The notes: a model not told the origin generated them from the sequence alone. A stretch of DNA of 64,000 bases from Enoplolaimus lenunculus (GCA_030248215.1 JASANG010000885.1:186001-250000), one strand, 5' to 3'; counted from the first letter of the stretch, positions 10,315 to 21,783 are shown. Made by a program: numbers and translations.

Positions 10315-13300
10315 CTGGAAATAAATATTGCTTGCACAACACGTTTCGTGCAACGCAGTCGGTGTTTCATGGGTCGAGCTTTGTAGTTACCGCAACGTAC
10401 TGTAGTGACCCGAATAAGAGGGGGGTGGGGGTAATAACAGGGGGTGTTTCCATTTTGAGTCCCAATCAATTGAAGTCCGTATCCGTAATAAGAGTCCGTA
10501 AGCGGATGGAGTCCGCAAACCCTAATTAGAGTCCATAAATGTCAATTATCCCTAATTGTAGCGCATAAATGACTCAATGACCAAATAACTTGAGTTTGAA
10601 ACTTTAAAGCTTACTTAAGTTTTGAAAGTACGCTCCAAAGTATACCCTTGCACTATCGTTAGCTTTTGATGCAAGGTAAAAAACGTTTAATTCAACGGAT
10701 AGTTGGAATATCGGATATATATCTGTAACGAAGGGTAGCGCAAGGCTGGTTGAAAATAAACAGTCCGTAACCGAATAACAAGTGGGTACCCTCTGGAGAG
10801 GCCAAATAAGTATCAGTCCGCCCCCTCTCTTATTCGGGTCACTACAGTAGTTTTTTTGTTTAGCCACACTTGTACGGATTTTTTTAAGAAAGATCGCTTG
10901 ATATTAAACCTAATTTTAGTTATCTGATGTCTATAATTAATGATAGAACCTGTTTAACATTGGAAAGGTCACAGAACGCTATGGTAAATAAACGGGGCAA
11001 AGTCGGCGAGATACCAGACGCATTTTTACCGTATTCAAGGTTCCTGAAAGCTTTCATTGGTGGGCCCAAAGTTGAGGGTTACAAATTGATTTTGTCATCC
11101 AACACTAGATCCTTTTAAGCCGGGCCTCTCTAATTCGGCTATAATTTTGTTGACGTCCAGTGCGGTCCATCACCGTGCGTCACCCGTACAGGGACGTCCG
11201 TCACCGTGCGGTATCATACGCAAATAACTCACGTACCATAACGTATGGTACGAACGGTGACGGACGGCGCCGTACGTCGAGCATAGCGCAACCCCAAAGC
11301 TTGTCCTGAGGTCAGACTAGTATCTCATGAAATGTTTGTTTTTTACTCGTTTCTGAATTTGAAATACTTTAAATGACTAAACTGCCTACCTGAATCGATA
11401 AACTTCAACTTCTTCGAAAACATTTAACAGCGGTGAATTGCGCATTACGCTTTCGATCTGAAAATTGGTGTAAAATAAACGGTAACCGCAATCAGAGCAG
11501 CTAAAAACAATTAATTTCGACGCATAAAAGATCGCTAACTTGTGCAATCATTAGCTGCGGTGAAACTTATTTGAGAATATTACGTATTTTGGCCTATGTT
11601 ATACTTTAAGGGCCGTCCCGGTTTCTGGTGGGTCTATGAAAGAGTAGGTTTAGATTCTAGATTACATTTTTTGTTTAGGCTTAGGCTTAGGAACTCATTA
11701 TTGCTACGCTTAGGCTAAGGCTTAGACTTAGGAATACGCTTAATCTACTGTTACGCCCCATAAAGTAACATTGGCCGGTATTTTTAATTATTGTCTGAAA
11801 TTTTTTTGGCACCAATTCACACTTCGCGATCTCGACTTTGACCAGATTTAATTTGAATATACAAACCATTGAAAACCTAATGTATTATCTTTGGTACAGT
11901 AACCAGAATTAGATCACCTGTAAACTAACCAGATTTTTGACTAATAAGAATCTTGGCCCATTGTTACTGTTAGGGCCGTCCCAGATTGTGGTGGGTCTGT
12001 AAAAGAAAGGTTACATTCTAGGCTATTGTTTTTTGCTTAGACTTAGGCTTCGGCTTAGAAATACGCTTTTTCAACGTTTAGGTTTAGGCTTAAGCTTAGC
12101 AATACGTTTTTGCAACGCTTAGGCGTAAGCTTAAGTTTAGGAATGTGTTTAATCTACTGTTACGGCCCTAAAAGTAACATTGGCCAGAATTTTTATTAAT
12201 CTCGAGGCAGAGTTAAACGCTGTGAAATTTTAACCCAATGAGTATTTTTCACAAACTTTAATGGTTTGCGATTCCATTGAACGCAAGTTTTTGATCAGGT
12301 CACAATTTTGAAACAGTGTATATATAACACTGTTTTTATAAGATATGCGATATACCGTTAAACAGCAATTGTCTATCTCGCAAACTGTATAACTTCAATT
12401 ATTCATTCTAATGCTAAAAACTAACAAAGATATACCGTTTACCCGGCTTGGGAAAATATTATTACTAGTCTTCCAAATATCTGCAATACGCACAATTGTT
12501 AAGGAAATGCAGGAATGCATAAATCTGTATGCAAATTTTCTAATTATACAACGGTCACGTTTATATGCTATGAAACTATTGTAAACAAAGTATACTGTAA
12601 ACTTGCCCAAAACACATAATATGTGAGGTATTCCAGTTTTAATTATAGATATGTTAAGAACAAATCTGGTTTGCATTACTTTTTTGTTTAAGAATTTGGA
12701 CGCTTTGTCAAAGGCATTTGATTCAGAATCGAGAAGCTGTGGATCAAGAGAAAGATGCGTTGAGCTGTCGAGTACGAGAAATTTGCCATTATACTGACGA
12801 TAAAATTTCCGATATGTTGTGTTTCTAGTTCGTACTAAAATATTTTATCATAAAACGTTTATAAATATAAGGCCATTGCTACGTTAAAATAAAATACACT
12901 GTAAATTCAGTGAGTTGATTTTAACTCAGAATGAGTTGAATCAACTCAGCGGTCTGAGCTCTTAATTAGGACTTTCAGAACTCCGAATCCTGAATTGATT
13001 GAACTCATTCTGAGTTAATCAATTAATTAACACAGAATTAAACCAGATCAGAGTGAGCTAATATTTACTGCTATTAACTCAAAAATAGGCAGAAATAGCC
13101 ATTGCTCCTTCTGAGTTGATTAATCAATTCATCGGAATTTACAGTGTAGGCCAATAGGACTTTGTTTTGTTTGCGACAGATATTTGTAGTTTAAAGCATA
13201 CGGCTCGTAAATTCCGTAGCACCTCTCGCTAACGTACTATATGTTGTTTTAAACAACAGAGAAATTACAAAAAAAAAGATAAATAACAATCAGGATGTAA

Positions 13301-15573
13301 CCGGATATCCGTTTCCAGCAAAATTCGATGTTCGTTTTGGTTATCGAATTAATGGAAATTATGCTATTTTTAGATTCAAATACGCCTCGTTTGTGGTGGC
13401 AGAAAAATAAACCATTATTCAAACTTTATCGTTTCAATATCCGTTTTTCGTTTCCGTTATTTTTTATATCCATTTACACATTGGTAACAATACATATATC
13501 TATGATTGCGTTGAAGGATGTAATGCAATATATTGAAGCTTTACCTTGCGAATACACTGCAATTCCCATAGCAACTACCACTGCGGCAACAATGACAATT
13601 AAGCACAGCATAACCCACATCCGTAGCAATTTCTTATGCTTGATCACCAACGAAGATCCAGTGACGTCACCAGAGCTTGAATGCACGGTACCATACGCCA
13701 GGGTATTATCAGTCAACGGTGGACTTTGTGCCCTAGTCTGCCCTCCACCGGTATCAAATTGAAAAGGCAAACCTTGACCGCCAGGTCCTGTACGAAACGT
13801 TATATCGGGACAGCCGGGCATTGCAAGTCTTGTATTGCACGGGTTTTCCGCGAAACAGCTGTTGCTCATGCCTGGAGCAACTGGCTGAGCGTTGGACGCA
13901 GTATTGGAAAAATTTTGAGTTTCATACGGAATACTCAACGCCCACTGTGAAGTACGTAAACTCTTCGCATCGAGGCCGTGTTGCGAAAAATTTGGTTGCA
14001 GCAGTTGGTTGAATTGTTGTGTAGCGTTTGCGTTAATACAGTTATTATTGTTGTTATTATTATTATTATTAATACATGCTGTAGGGCGAATATTAAAATC
14101 ATGGCTAACGTTCAGGCGATGATTGTATGCCGCTGTATTGAATCCGTTTGTTGCTGCGTTTGTGTTGTATGGTCCATACCGTAACCATGGTGTGTCGTTA
14201 CGAAATCGAGGGGGTAAACTACGTCTATGCCATGCTGCTACAGCTGAATTTGCTTCAAAATTAGCTGCATGCGGACGTGGTTGATACATTTCGGATCCCA
14301 TTGTCATACTTGGCTGTCGCGAAGAAACACATCTAACGGCATCACGGCCTATTTCTCGGCAACATCCGGCGGTACCCGCATGGCTTAGGCCATCCGCGTA
14401 CGATTCAGATGCCTTAAGGCCAGTGTGGGGTGTAAACGAACGTCCCCAAATGTCTCCAAGAGACGGCTGGTTAAGCAAATAATACGAGTCTGGACTTTGA
14501 TTAACCAGTTGACTTGCGTCTGTCCAACCTGTCTGATCAACGCTATATGCACGTGTCGAATATTTACGATCAATCATTGCAGTTGTTGATGCTGCTGGTG
14601 TAGTTGTTGTGGTCGTTGTTGCTGCTTCGATTTCCGGTGACGTCATACTTGCAACACTGGTGGGGGTTTCTAAATCTTGATTGGCCAGGATAAAGTTTGA
14701 CTGTTGCTTGTTGACGTCATGACTTCTTAGTGTTACTGCGTTCTCGCACTGTGATTGGTCAGGCGATGACGTTGATACCGGAGCAGCTCTTGACATAAAT
14801 CGTGACGAATGAATGTCCAACTGAGGGGTTCGAGGCGACCCTGGCACAGCGGCCGAGTAGTAGTTCGATTGATAGGCGCACTATAATATATATTTAATAA
14901 ATATTAAACCGGTAGGCAAAAGATAACCTGATAACCTGTTCGTTCATGCGTCAGAGAAAGGCTGATAAACTGTTCGCTGATGGGTCACACAAGGCAACCT
15001 AGAATACAACAGTTAAAGGGGGGTGTCGAGATTATGCAGCTTTTTTTAATTATTAAAACCAAAAACAGGTGGTTGCTGTTTAAAAAATCATTCGCAACGC
15101 TGTAATTAACACGTTATTCTAACAGAAAAATTATAAGGCGTCAGTTCTATTGCAATAAACCTGAGCAAATCAGGGCCTAAGCAGCCACCACCCATACCCC
15201 CATATTTGAGTCACCCCACCCCTAAAGGGACCCACACCGTAACTGGTTGAAGCAAAAACCGCTGAAGATTTAAAATGCGTCTGGCTTTTCGCTCGCTTCG
15301 CTCGCAAGTTTAGCGTCCCCAAACCTGAAGCTTAGGGGCAGCCGCCAGCCCTGTCTGCTCCGGCACTGGTGCAAATACCTATATCATTGAAAGCTTCGAA
15401 ACCGAATTTAATGTTTTATGCGGTAGTTATGTTCAGCGGCAAACTGTGTAACGAACTTTGGATTAAATTAGCAGAAATTCTGCACAATAAGAGGCTAAAA
15501 TGAGAGTTGAACTAAATTTAAATTACGCCAAACTTACCCAGTCGTAGTACTGCGCGGTTTCCGAATGTGTCAT
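10107..15573 (-). CDS. SEA-like type II membrane protein gene (5 exons)
   Basis: Predicted join, 5' to 3': 15573-15538, 14880-13545, 12834-12680, 12480-12443, 10314-10107, giving about 590 residues. Residues 1 to about 430 are low-complexity (Ser, Thr, Asn, Pro, Gln) with a 10-Asn run near residue 282. A basic KHKK cluster then precedes one hydrophobic span (about 432-455). With no signal peptide, this suggests type II topology with the N-terminus in the cytoplasm. The roughly 135-residue ectodomain resembles a SEA domain: YNGKFLVLD, then a helix-like SNAFDKASKFLNKK, later LEVQFYLRLSV, and FADIHVDSASLSVED near the end. The usual G-SVVV autocleavage site is not evident, so cleavage is doubtful. 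Exon phases match at every junction. A possible polyadenylation signal ATTAAA lies at 10057-10052. Introns carry MITEs K, E, two A3, M and T. I infer a surface or adhesion-type role only; no ortholog is recognised. Confidence 0.7.
10400..10847 (+). mobile_element. T MITE, complete, in intron 4 of SEA-like gene
   Basis: Ends CTGTAGTGACCCGAATAAGA and the complement TCTTATTCGGGTCACTACAG, with TA on both sides (10398-10399, 10848-10849). About 448 bp, no coding capacity, Tc1/mariner-like target. Confidence 0.92.
11134..11294. mobile_element. M MITE in intron 4 of SEA-like gene
   Basis: TTGTTGACGTCCAGTGC at the left and CATAGCGCAACCCC at the right around GC-rich CCGTCACCG / CGGTGACGG sequence. 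Left terminal bases drifted; TAA precedes. Confidence 0.7.
11591..11776 (+). mobile_element. A3 MITE in intron 4 of SEA-like gene
   Basis: Ends GGCCTATGTTATACTTTAAG and TAAAGTAACATTGGCC. The 8-bp target duplication is CGTATTTT / GGTATTTT (7 of 8). Confidence 0.9.
11955..12185 (+). mobile_element. A3 MITE in intron 4 of SEA-like gene
   Basis: Ends GGCCCATTGTTACTGTTAGG and AAAGTAACATTGGCC. Duplication AGAATCTT / AGAATTTT (7 of 8). Two TTAGGC blocks, both drifted. Confidence 0.9.
12443..12480 (-). CDS. SEA-like gene, exon 4 (short, tentative)
   Basis: A 38-base micro-exon lies between the acceptor TATTGCAG (ends 12481) and the donor CCGG|GTAAAC (starts 12442). It encodes IFGRLVIIFSQA plus two bases. 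It was chosen because exon 3 leaves in phase 0 and exon 5 enters needing two bases, and this exon satisfies both. The residues could be the middle of the SEA-like fold. Another small exon in the 2.1 kb that follows could be the real one. Confidence 0.45.
12680..12834 (-). CDS. SEA-like gene, exon 3 (N-terminal half of SEA-like domain)
   Basis: The acceptor ATATTTTAG ends at 12835 and the donor AAA|GTAATG begins at 12679. It enters in phase 1, so the single G left by exon 2 completes a Val codon, and leaves in phase 0. The 51 full codons include a possible N-glycosylation site (RNTT) and the SEA-like strand YNGKFLVLD followed by an amphipathic helix-like stretch. Confidence 0.7.
12897..13146. 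mobile_element. E MITE in intron 2 of SEA-like gene
   Basis: Inverted ends CACTGTAAATTCAGTGAG and GAATTTACAGTG with TA at 12895-12896 and 13147-13148. The interior is mostly GAGTTGATT/AATCAACTC repeats. Confidence 0.88.
13545..14880 (-). CDS. SEA-like gene, exon 2 (cytoplasmic region and membrane span)
   Basis: The acceptor TATATTATAG ends at 14881. The frame is closed by that TAG, so the open frame begins exactly at the exon edge. No internal ATG near the start is needed because exon 1 supplies it in phase 0. The exon holds 445 codons plus one base and ends CAAG|GTAAAG at 13544, a strong donor. It encodes the low-complexity domain, the poly-Asn run (AAT/AAC repeat at about 14041-14071) and the membrane span near its end. 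Reading on past the donor adds only about 23 codons before a stop. Confidence 0.85.
14037..14073 (-). repeat. AAT/AAC trinucleotide run in coding exon
   Basis: Ten consecutive Asn codons in exon 2 of the SEA-like gene; the codon mix AAT and AAC suggests some age. Confidence 0.85.
15171..15368 (-). mobile_element. K MITE, hAT-like, in intron 1 of SEA-like gene
   Basis: Right end TGCTCCGGCACTG. Left end CAGGGCCTAAGCAGCC. Duplication GAGCAAAT / GTGCAAAT (7 of 8). GC-richer than the flanks, with CTCGCTTCGCTCGC inside. Confidence 0.85.
15538..15573 (-). CDS. SEA-like gene, exon 1
   Basis: ATG at 15573 opens 12 codons (MTHSETAQYYDW) and runs straight into a perfect donor, TGG|GTAAGT, at 15537. 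The phase is 0, matching exon 2. An acceptor-like TATTTTAG ends at 15593, only 19 bases before the ATG, so the 5' UTR may be trans-spliced or cis-spliced from further upstream. Confidence 0.65.
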
Positions 15574-15708
15574 TGTTTATGTCAATTTATTACTAAAATA
15601 CATTTCGTATCATCTGTGCTACAGTTATTTACTACCTATTATATATTTAAACTTAATTAACGCTATTTTTACCGATGTTAAATAAGTATAGTTTAAGTAT
15701 AACACGTC

Positions 15709-15911
15709 GGTCCATGTAAAAATCAGGAGCGAACAGTTTTTCTGTGAGACAAGAATAGAGTAAGCTTAAGGTTTACACTAATTTTTTGCTTGGTTTAGGC
15801 TTAGGCTTAGGAGAATGCTCATTCGCACGCTTAGACTTAAGCTTAGGTCTAGGCTTAGGCTTAGAAATATGCTTATAATACACTGGTCCGCCTCTGTTCT
15901 TTACATTGGCC
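15709..15911 (+). mobile_element. A1 MITE with perfect 8-bp duplication
   Basis: Perfect target duplication AACACGTC at 15701-15708 and 15912-15919. It lies just upstream of the SEA-like gene. Confidence 0.93.
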
Positions 15912-16254
15912 AACACGTCTGACACAAGTCGAGATGCGATTGAACACAAGAATACTTTTCCAGTCTAAATTTTTAACCCTTGAACAGAAAAAGATTCAAT
16001 TTTTGAGAGTAACAAGCGTTTCATAATCTAAAATGTACGACTACATTCTAGCGCAAGATACGCATGTGCTATTAATGCTACTTGGTTGGACATTCGATAA
16101 ATGTTGTTTGGTAACTGAAAATACCATTTAATTCAATAATTTCTGCGGTTTTCAGTTACTAAATTTTTCAAAACTGAACCAGTCACTAATACAAAACAAC
16201 GACACGTCGATTTGATTAACTTTTCTTTAACAAAACATTACAATTACCAACAGT

Positions 16255-16489
16255 GGCCAATGCAAAGAACACGAAAGGACCAAAGCTTATTTCTAAGCTG
16301 TAAGCCTAAGCCTAAGTCTAAAGTGTAAGAATGAGCATATTCCTAAGCCTAATCCTAAGCCTGTAGTGCAACAATGACCATATTCCTAAGCCTATGCCTA
16401 CGCCAAGCAGAAAAATTAGTCTAAAGCTTAAGCATATTCTATTCTAGTAGCCATAGAAAAACGTTCCGCCTCTGATCTTTACATTACCC
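16255..16489 (-). mobile_element. A1 MITE
   Basis: Ends GGCCAATGCAAAGAACAC and TGATCTTTACATTACCC with three CCTAAG blocks. No duplication is detectable. Confidence 0.8.
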
Positions 16490-17050
16490 AATACTAAAAC
16501 AAATTTTGAAACCGTCACCTACTATTTGAAACTTTCTTTCCTCGCTATTCAGTATCTTAAAAATCAGCCTTAACTTCGAAAAAAACACACACAAAACGCA
16601 ACAAAGTCTCAAGTCGTCGCCGTGAAGTGAAATTTTATGGATCGCACAGAAATTGATTTCTGTGCCGCGTTCGTATCCGTTCGAATCCGTAACACACAAA
16701 AGCCGATCTGAAAATATCGGCCGTAACAAAAATATACTTGTGTGCATCGAATTTCAATGTTTTTAATACCGAATAAGACGAAACTACCACCGCACGACGC
16801 TCCTGTCAATTGTTAATCCATACCGTTTGAGGAATTCCGACCAATTTGAGTATTATTCGGATACCTTTTTTCACTTAATTTCCGGCGTAAAAGTTGTCGT
16901 CCTGTTTTGAATCGATTTTTGCGAACGAAAAATGTGTCGACAAAGTAGTTTTGTACTCTCATTTGTCTGCTGCAGAAATGAAAAGTTAAAATATGCAATA
17001 TTTTTTCGTTTATTGTTAACTACCGCAGTGTTCATTTGCAATGAAAATTT

Positions 17051-17263
17051 GGCCAATGTAAAAAAAAAAACAGGGGCGGAACAGTGTTATATAAGCATAT
17101 TGCTATAAGCCTAAACCTAAAACCTAAGCGTGAGAATGAGCATATTCGTAAGTCTACAGCATAAGCGTAAGCCCAAGCAATAAAAAAATAGTCTAAAGCG
17201 TAAGATTTACTCTATTGCAGTACCACAGAAAATCTCTCCGCCCGTGTGATCTTTACATGGGCC
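17051..17263 (-). mobile_element. A1 MITE with perfect 8-bp duplication
   Basis: Perfect duplication GAAAATTT at 17043-17050 and 17264-17271. The left end has a poly-A expansion. Confidence 0.93.
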
Positions 17264-17718
17264 GAAAATTTTTTAAGTAAATTTTGCTGTCCAAGTGTGT
17301 ACTTAACGAACCTCTGCGACTGATAATTGTTGTCAATAATTGAAATTGCGCAGGTTGTTGAACTTTTACGCTCTTCACGACTTTGTGAGCGATTATTAAG
17401 CGATGGCTTGTGTCCCTGCATTTGTATATCCACAGTAAAGTTTGATGTTTCAAAAATTCAAAATATATATGACAAATGATTGGGACAGATTTGGCGTTGC
17501 AAAAATTAGTTGATAAATTTTCACTGTATTTTCTGTAATATTCGAAAATTAAAATTTTGTTTCCAAAAAAATCATAATTTTGAACATTTTGTATAAACAT
17601 TTGGGTTTTCCTAAATTATATATTACAGGACACGTGAAATCAAACTGCTATTGACCATGCGAACGTTAATACTTGTCGGGCCAATACGACTGCTATGCAA
17701 ATTGCTCATTGAGGTAGC

Positions 17719-18147
17719 GGCCAATGTTACTTTTGTTCCTAAGCTTGAAGCGTAAGCCTAATGCGGGGTTTGTGTTATAACTGGGGCAGCCTGCAACACG
17801 TTTTGTTCCTATTACAATAGCGGAAAACATTTTGTCTACACGTAAATGCGCTGTAAAATTCAAAACAGCTAAATTATCTGGCTATTTGTTATTTTATTCG
17901 TGCGTATAAATTATACTAGAAATGCAGAAATTTTTAAGCCAATGTCATGTGACATTCACATTTTGTCTACAAACCGCTATTCAGATCACAAAATGTTATG
18001 TCGCCGTCGAATAAACATGGGATAAAACGTGTTCCGGGATGCACCAGTTTAACGAGAACCCCGCATAAGCCTAAGCTTAAGCCTAAGCAAAATGTAATCA
18101 AGAATTTAAACCTACTCTTTTACAAACCAACCAGAAACCTGGACGCC
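17719..18147 (-). mobile_element. A3 MITE interrupted by an N element
   Basis: GGCCAATGTTACTTTTG and the start of the core lie at 17719-17761. The core resumes after 18068 and runs to CAGAAACCTGGACGCC near 18147, where the right end is lost. Confidence 0.75.
17762..18065 (+). mobile_element. N MITE inserted in A3
   Basis: Inverted ends TGCGGGGTT and AACCCCGCA (outermost bases with imperfect extensions), flanked by TAA at 17759-17761 and 18066-18068. A 3-bp TAA duplication suggests PIF/Harbinger-type. Confidence 0.7.
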
Positions 18148-18374
18148 CTTCGGCTAAATAGTCGAAAACTATGGTTCAATCACGAGTTCAAACAAATTTG
18201 CGTCCTTAAAACCACTTATGAATCGTGAAATATTGAAATATTTGATATTAACCATGTTGTAAAAATTGTAAAATCTCAAAACACAGCGCGTATCTTCTCG
18301 GACATGAAATTCCTGGATATGCCTTTTACTGTAAGTCCCTTCATTTTAGAGCATCCACATCAATTAATAATCTT

Positions 18375-18577
18375 GACCAATGTAAAGAACAGGGGCGGAA
18401 CAGTATTATAAGCATATTCCTAAGCCGTCTAAGCCTAAACCTAAACCTAAGTGTAAGAATGAGTTTATTCCTAAGCCTAAGCCTAAGCAGAAGCCAAGCA
18501 AAAAATTGTCTAAAGCTTAAGCTTACTCTATTGCAGTCCCACGCAAAAACATTCCGCCCTTGATCTTTACATGGGTT
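18375..18577 (-). mobile_element. A1 MITE
   Basis: Ends GACCAATGTAAAGAACAGGG and TGATCTTTACATGGG. Duplication ATAATCTT / ATAATCAT (7 of 8). Confidence 0.88.
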
Positions 18578-18819
18578 ATAATCATTAACAAAATTATTGG
18601 AAACTTTGTAAATTGGATTTGAAAAAATTCGAAAGAAACAAATTTGCAAGACCTGATACCGATGATGCTATATGCGCTATCGGGTCAAGCTAATATACGC
18701 GCCAAATTCTGTCCCCTGTATAAAATCTTCAAAGATACGGTCAAAAATGCCAATGTCTATATCCATCTGCAATACTACAGTCACTGGGCGTATACAAAAA
18801 GCGAAAGTGTTGGAAACCA

Positions 18820-19041
18820 GCGTCCGTATTCTCAATTGTATGTAGCACCTATTACCAGTTGGTGGTAGGGCTTGTAACTTTCGAAACACTGAATGCTGAC
18901 GTTCAAAATTCAGCACATTTTTCGCATTTGATTTGCTCAGCTCCTGTATCAATTTTGAGTTCGGTATTGCAATATTTAGCGAGTCATAATCCTTATTTCT
19001 ATCTGATGATAGTTGTTATACACATTTGAGAACATGGGCCC
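18820..19041. mobile_element. P MITE
   Basis: CGTCCGTATTCTCAATTGTA to ACACATTTGAGAACATGGGC. It contains GTAGCACCTATTACCAGTTG. Confidence 0.78.
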
Positions 19042-19109
19042 AGCTGCGAAACACTTACAGATGCCAGCCTGGCATCGCGAATTAAAAATGTTGTACCATA
19101 AGTACAAAT

Positions 19110-19307
19110 GGCCCATGTATTGCACAGGGAAAGAACAGCAGTATAAGCATATTCCTGAACCTAAGTCTAATCCTAAGTCTAAGCTTAAGCGTAAGGATGA
19201 GCCTATTTCTAAGCCTTAGCCTAAGCCTAAGCTTAAGCCAGTCTAAAGTTTAAACTGACTCTACAGCCCCACCGGAACACGATCCGGCCCTGTTCTATAC
19301 ATGGGCC
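19110..19307 (-). mobile_element. A2 MITE; its duplication is split by an S element
   Basis: Left target site GTACAAAT at 19102-19109. On the right the same eight bases are recovered only when the S element (19311-19519) and its TA duplication are skipped. Confidence 0.9.
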
Positions 19308-19310
19308 GTA

Positions 19311-19519
19311 CACTGTAAAAAAATGGTGAGTCAAATTGACTCTCTCGGAAATAGGTTTTCCTGACTACACAAACTGAGTCAAATTCGACTCCGCCAGTTT
19401 CAAACGTGCGCCATAGTGAATCGAATTTGACTCTGGTGGAGACAAATTTGACTCAGTTTGTGTAGTCCGTAAAAGCCTATTTCGGAGAGAGTCAGTTTGA
19501 CTCCCCATTTTTTCCAGAA
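19311..19519. mobile_element. S MITE, Tc1/mariner-like
   Basis: Starts CACTGTAAAAAAATGGTGAG and ends with the complement. TA on both sides (19309-19310, 19520-19521). It landed inside the target duplication of the A2 element. Confidence 0.88.
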
Positions 19520-20086
19520 TACAAATTGTGGTTCGGTTCTCCTGTGAACACCCTGGTTACAGCGTTAAAATGTTATTTGAAACATCAAAACTCAACTGTG
19601 TTCTACTTATTGTGATTTGTAAATAACAATCTTTCCATACATGAACGCATTTTAATATCATTTTTAAGCACCGCGAGCCTATAACTTTCAAGCAAAACCT
19701 TCATTTTTCAACAATTTGTCAAATTTCGATATTAATATTGTCAAATTTGGCTAATGATAGTAACAGTTTGCCTTGTTATAATTCATTTTCTTAGTTTTAT
19801 TCAGATTTATTTTGTATTCAAAATTATATTTAACTTTTCTCCTGGGCCTATTTTAATGCAAGAAAAAAAACGTCAAAAGGTATAACGTACAAGTGACATT
19901 GAACACGCTGATTTACTCAGTAAAAAGTAAAACATTCGTGTGTCAATGGTGAGAGTAATTTTAAAATAATCCAAAGATTGAGTGACATTGCTGGGGGGTC
20001 AATAAATGAGCGCTGCGAGAATTGAAAATTTGAGACGTATTTATTCAACGCAAACAAAGCCGGATTTACTTTTCTAAAACAAAAAT

Positions 20087-20263
20087 GGTCAATGTTACTT
20101 TAAGGGGCGCAACAGTAGATTAAGCGTATTCCTAAATTTAAGCCTAAACGTAGCCAAAATGTGTTTCTAAGCCTAAGCCTAACCGTAAGCAAAAAACTGT
20201 AATCTAGAATCTGAAACGACTCTTTTATGGATCCATCAGAAACCTGGATGCCCTTTGGGTCAT
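20087..20263 (-). mobile_element. A3 MITE, right end degraded
   Basis: GGTCAATGTTACTTTAAGG start, CCTAAG core, CAGAAACCTGGATGCCC near the right end, terminal bases lost. Confidence 0.8.
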
Positions 20264-20734
20264 AAATATTGCATAAAAAATAAGAATAATTGCAATCGAC
20301 TTTCTGATTAATTACACATAAATCTGTTGTGTCCACGGGGCGCCATAGTGAATTGCCCGGCAATCAAAATACTAGAACTAAAATTTAGGGGTAGTCAAGT
20401 CCTAAAAAAATTTAGAAACGTCCTGTGAAGTATTGTGAGTTTCAGAAATGAAGGAATTACAGATGAGCCAGCGGTCGCTGATACAAAAACGGTTTGGAAA
20501 ACATTTGTTATTTCCCGACGATTTTAAACATTTACAGGTTGTTAGGAAACGCAAGTTTCGACCAAAATTCATTGGTTTAATTAAAAATTGCGTTTTACAC
20601 TTAGAACCCACATATGGTTTTCTTAAAATCCAAGATGACGTTTCGGAATGTTTAAAGTTTCAAATTTGTCAAAATAGTTTTTGACTACAATTTATTTGTG
20701 TCACAGTTGGATGTTGGACCATGACAACTTTTTC

Positions 20735-20881
20735 GGCCAATGTATAGAACAGGGCCGGATAGTTTTCTGGAGGGACTATAATAGAGTAAGTTTAAGCTTT
20801 AGACTATTTTTTGCTTCGACTTAGGTTTAGGCTTAGGAATAGGCAAATACTACTGTTCCGGCCATGTTCTATACATGGGCC
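20735..20881 (+). mobile_element. A2 MITE
   Basis: Ends GGCCAATGTATAGAACAGGG and ATGTTCTATACATGGGCC. Duplication ACTTTTTC / ACTTTTAC (7 of 8). One of the shortest cores. Confidence 0.9.
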
Positions 20882-21511
20882 ACTTTTACCATGCGAACGA
20901 TCAAATTTGGCAACAAAGCACATACACACATACGATAATATTTAACGGTGCATTAAGTCTTAATTTCGTCGAAGAAAGAGACAATTGGTGGCATTTATGG
21001 TCAAGATATCGCTTGAACATTTAGATATACATTTTTAATTTTCCTGAACATCGTCTGTTGTTGACTCAAGCATTACCAAGAGGGGAGGGAACGCGCGCCC
21101 CCCAAATTAGAATCAGTTCGTGTGTCATAATTTGCATTAGATACAAAAATTACGCCTAGCTTCTAGCTCGCTTTGCTCGTTTAGGTTGTTAATTTATTCA
21201 ATTTTCGAAAAATTTTGCCTGCTGCGCCGCTGTTCAAAGGAAACCGTAATTGTTAATTTCCGCAAGTTAATCAGCTCAACGCTAAAGATAATAGAAATTG
21301 GCGCGCTTAGCTTCACTGTTACATAATTGCTTGACGCTGGGGTTCTGGTGAGGTGATTTAGACCAAACAGTTCACGAATAAAAAGCGTTTTGAAACTGTT
21401 ACAAAGGGAATTAATACTAAAACAAAGTATATTTTCTCGCTGGTTTCGCTCGCGAATCCTTCAAAGCTGATCCTAAATGCTGGTAATGAGCTTTACTACA
21501 CCCTGTATTAA

Positions 21512-21783
21512 CCCTTTCTCACATGAATATATTGAATATTTTCTATTTTCCCTGAGACCTACTTTTATGCTAGGATTCAAACTCCAGTGACTGGAGTGGG
21601 AGGCGTATACCATCACCACTCAGCTATAGGAGCTTGACGCTCGATCCCGAGGGGGCTCTCACATCTTGTGGTGATTTAGTACTATGTATCCGTGTTGCAA
21701 TTGTTAAACACGGTGCGATATTTACTATTTAACGTATATACACTGCGCTGAGTTGCCTATAGGCAACTCAATGTGAGAAGGGG
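21512..21783 (-). mobile_element. H MITE, piggyBac-like, copy 1
   Basis: Flanked on both sides by TTAA (21508-21511, 21784-21787), with inverted ends CCCTTTCTCACATG and CATTGTGAG-type GGG. Ends starting CCC inside a TTAA duplication are typical of piggyBac. It carries the tRNA-like segment and has no coding capacity. Confidence 0.75.
21569..21635 (-). tRNA. tRNA-like segment inside piggyBac-type MITE (copy 1)
   Basis: Same tRNA-Gly-like A box, anticodon-arm-like stretch and B box as at 23293, here on the minus strand within H element 21512-21783. The B box has drifted slightly (GAGTTTGAATCC). Confidence 0.5.

Noticed and set aside
13328-14184. Plus-strand frames opposite the SEA-like exon
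   Set aside because: They mirror the well-supported minus-strand exon 2 and lack splice signals of their own.
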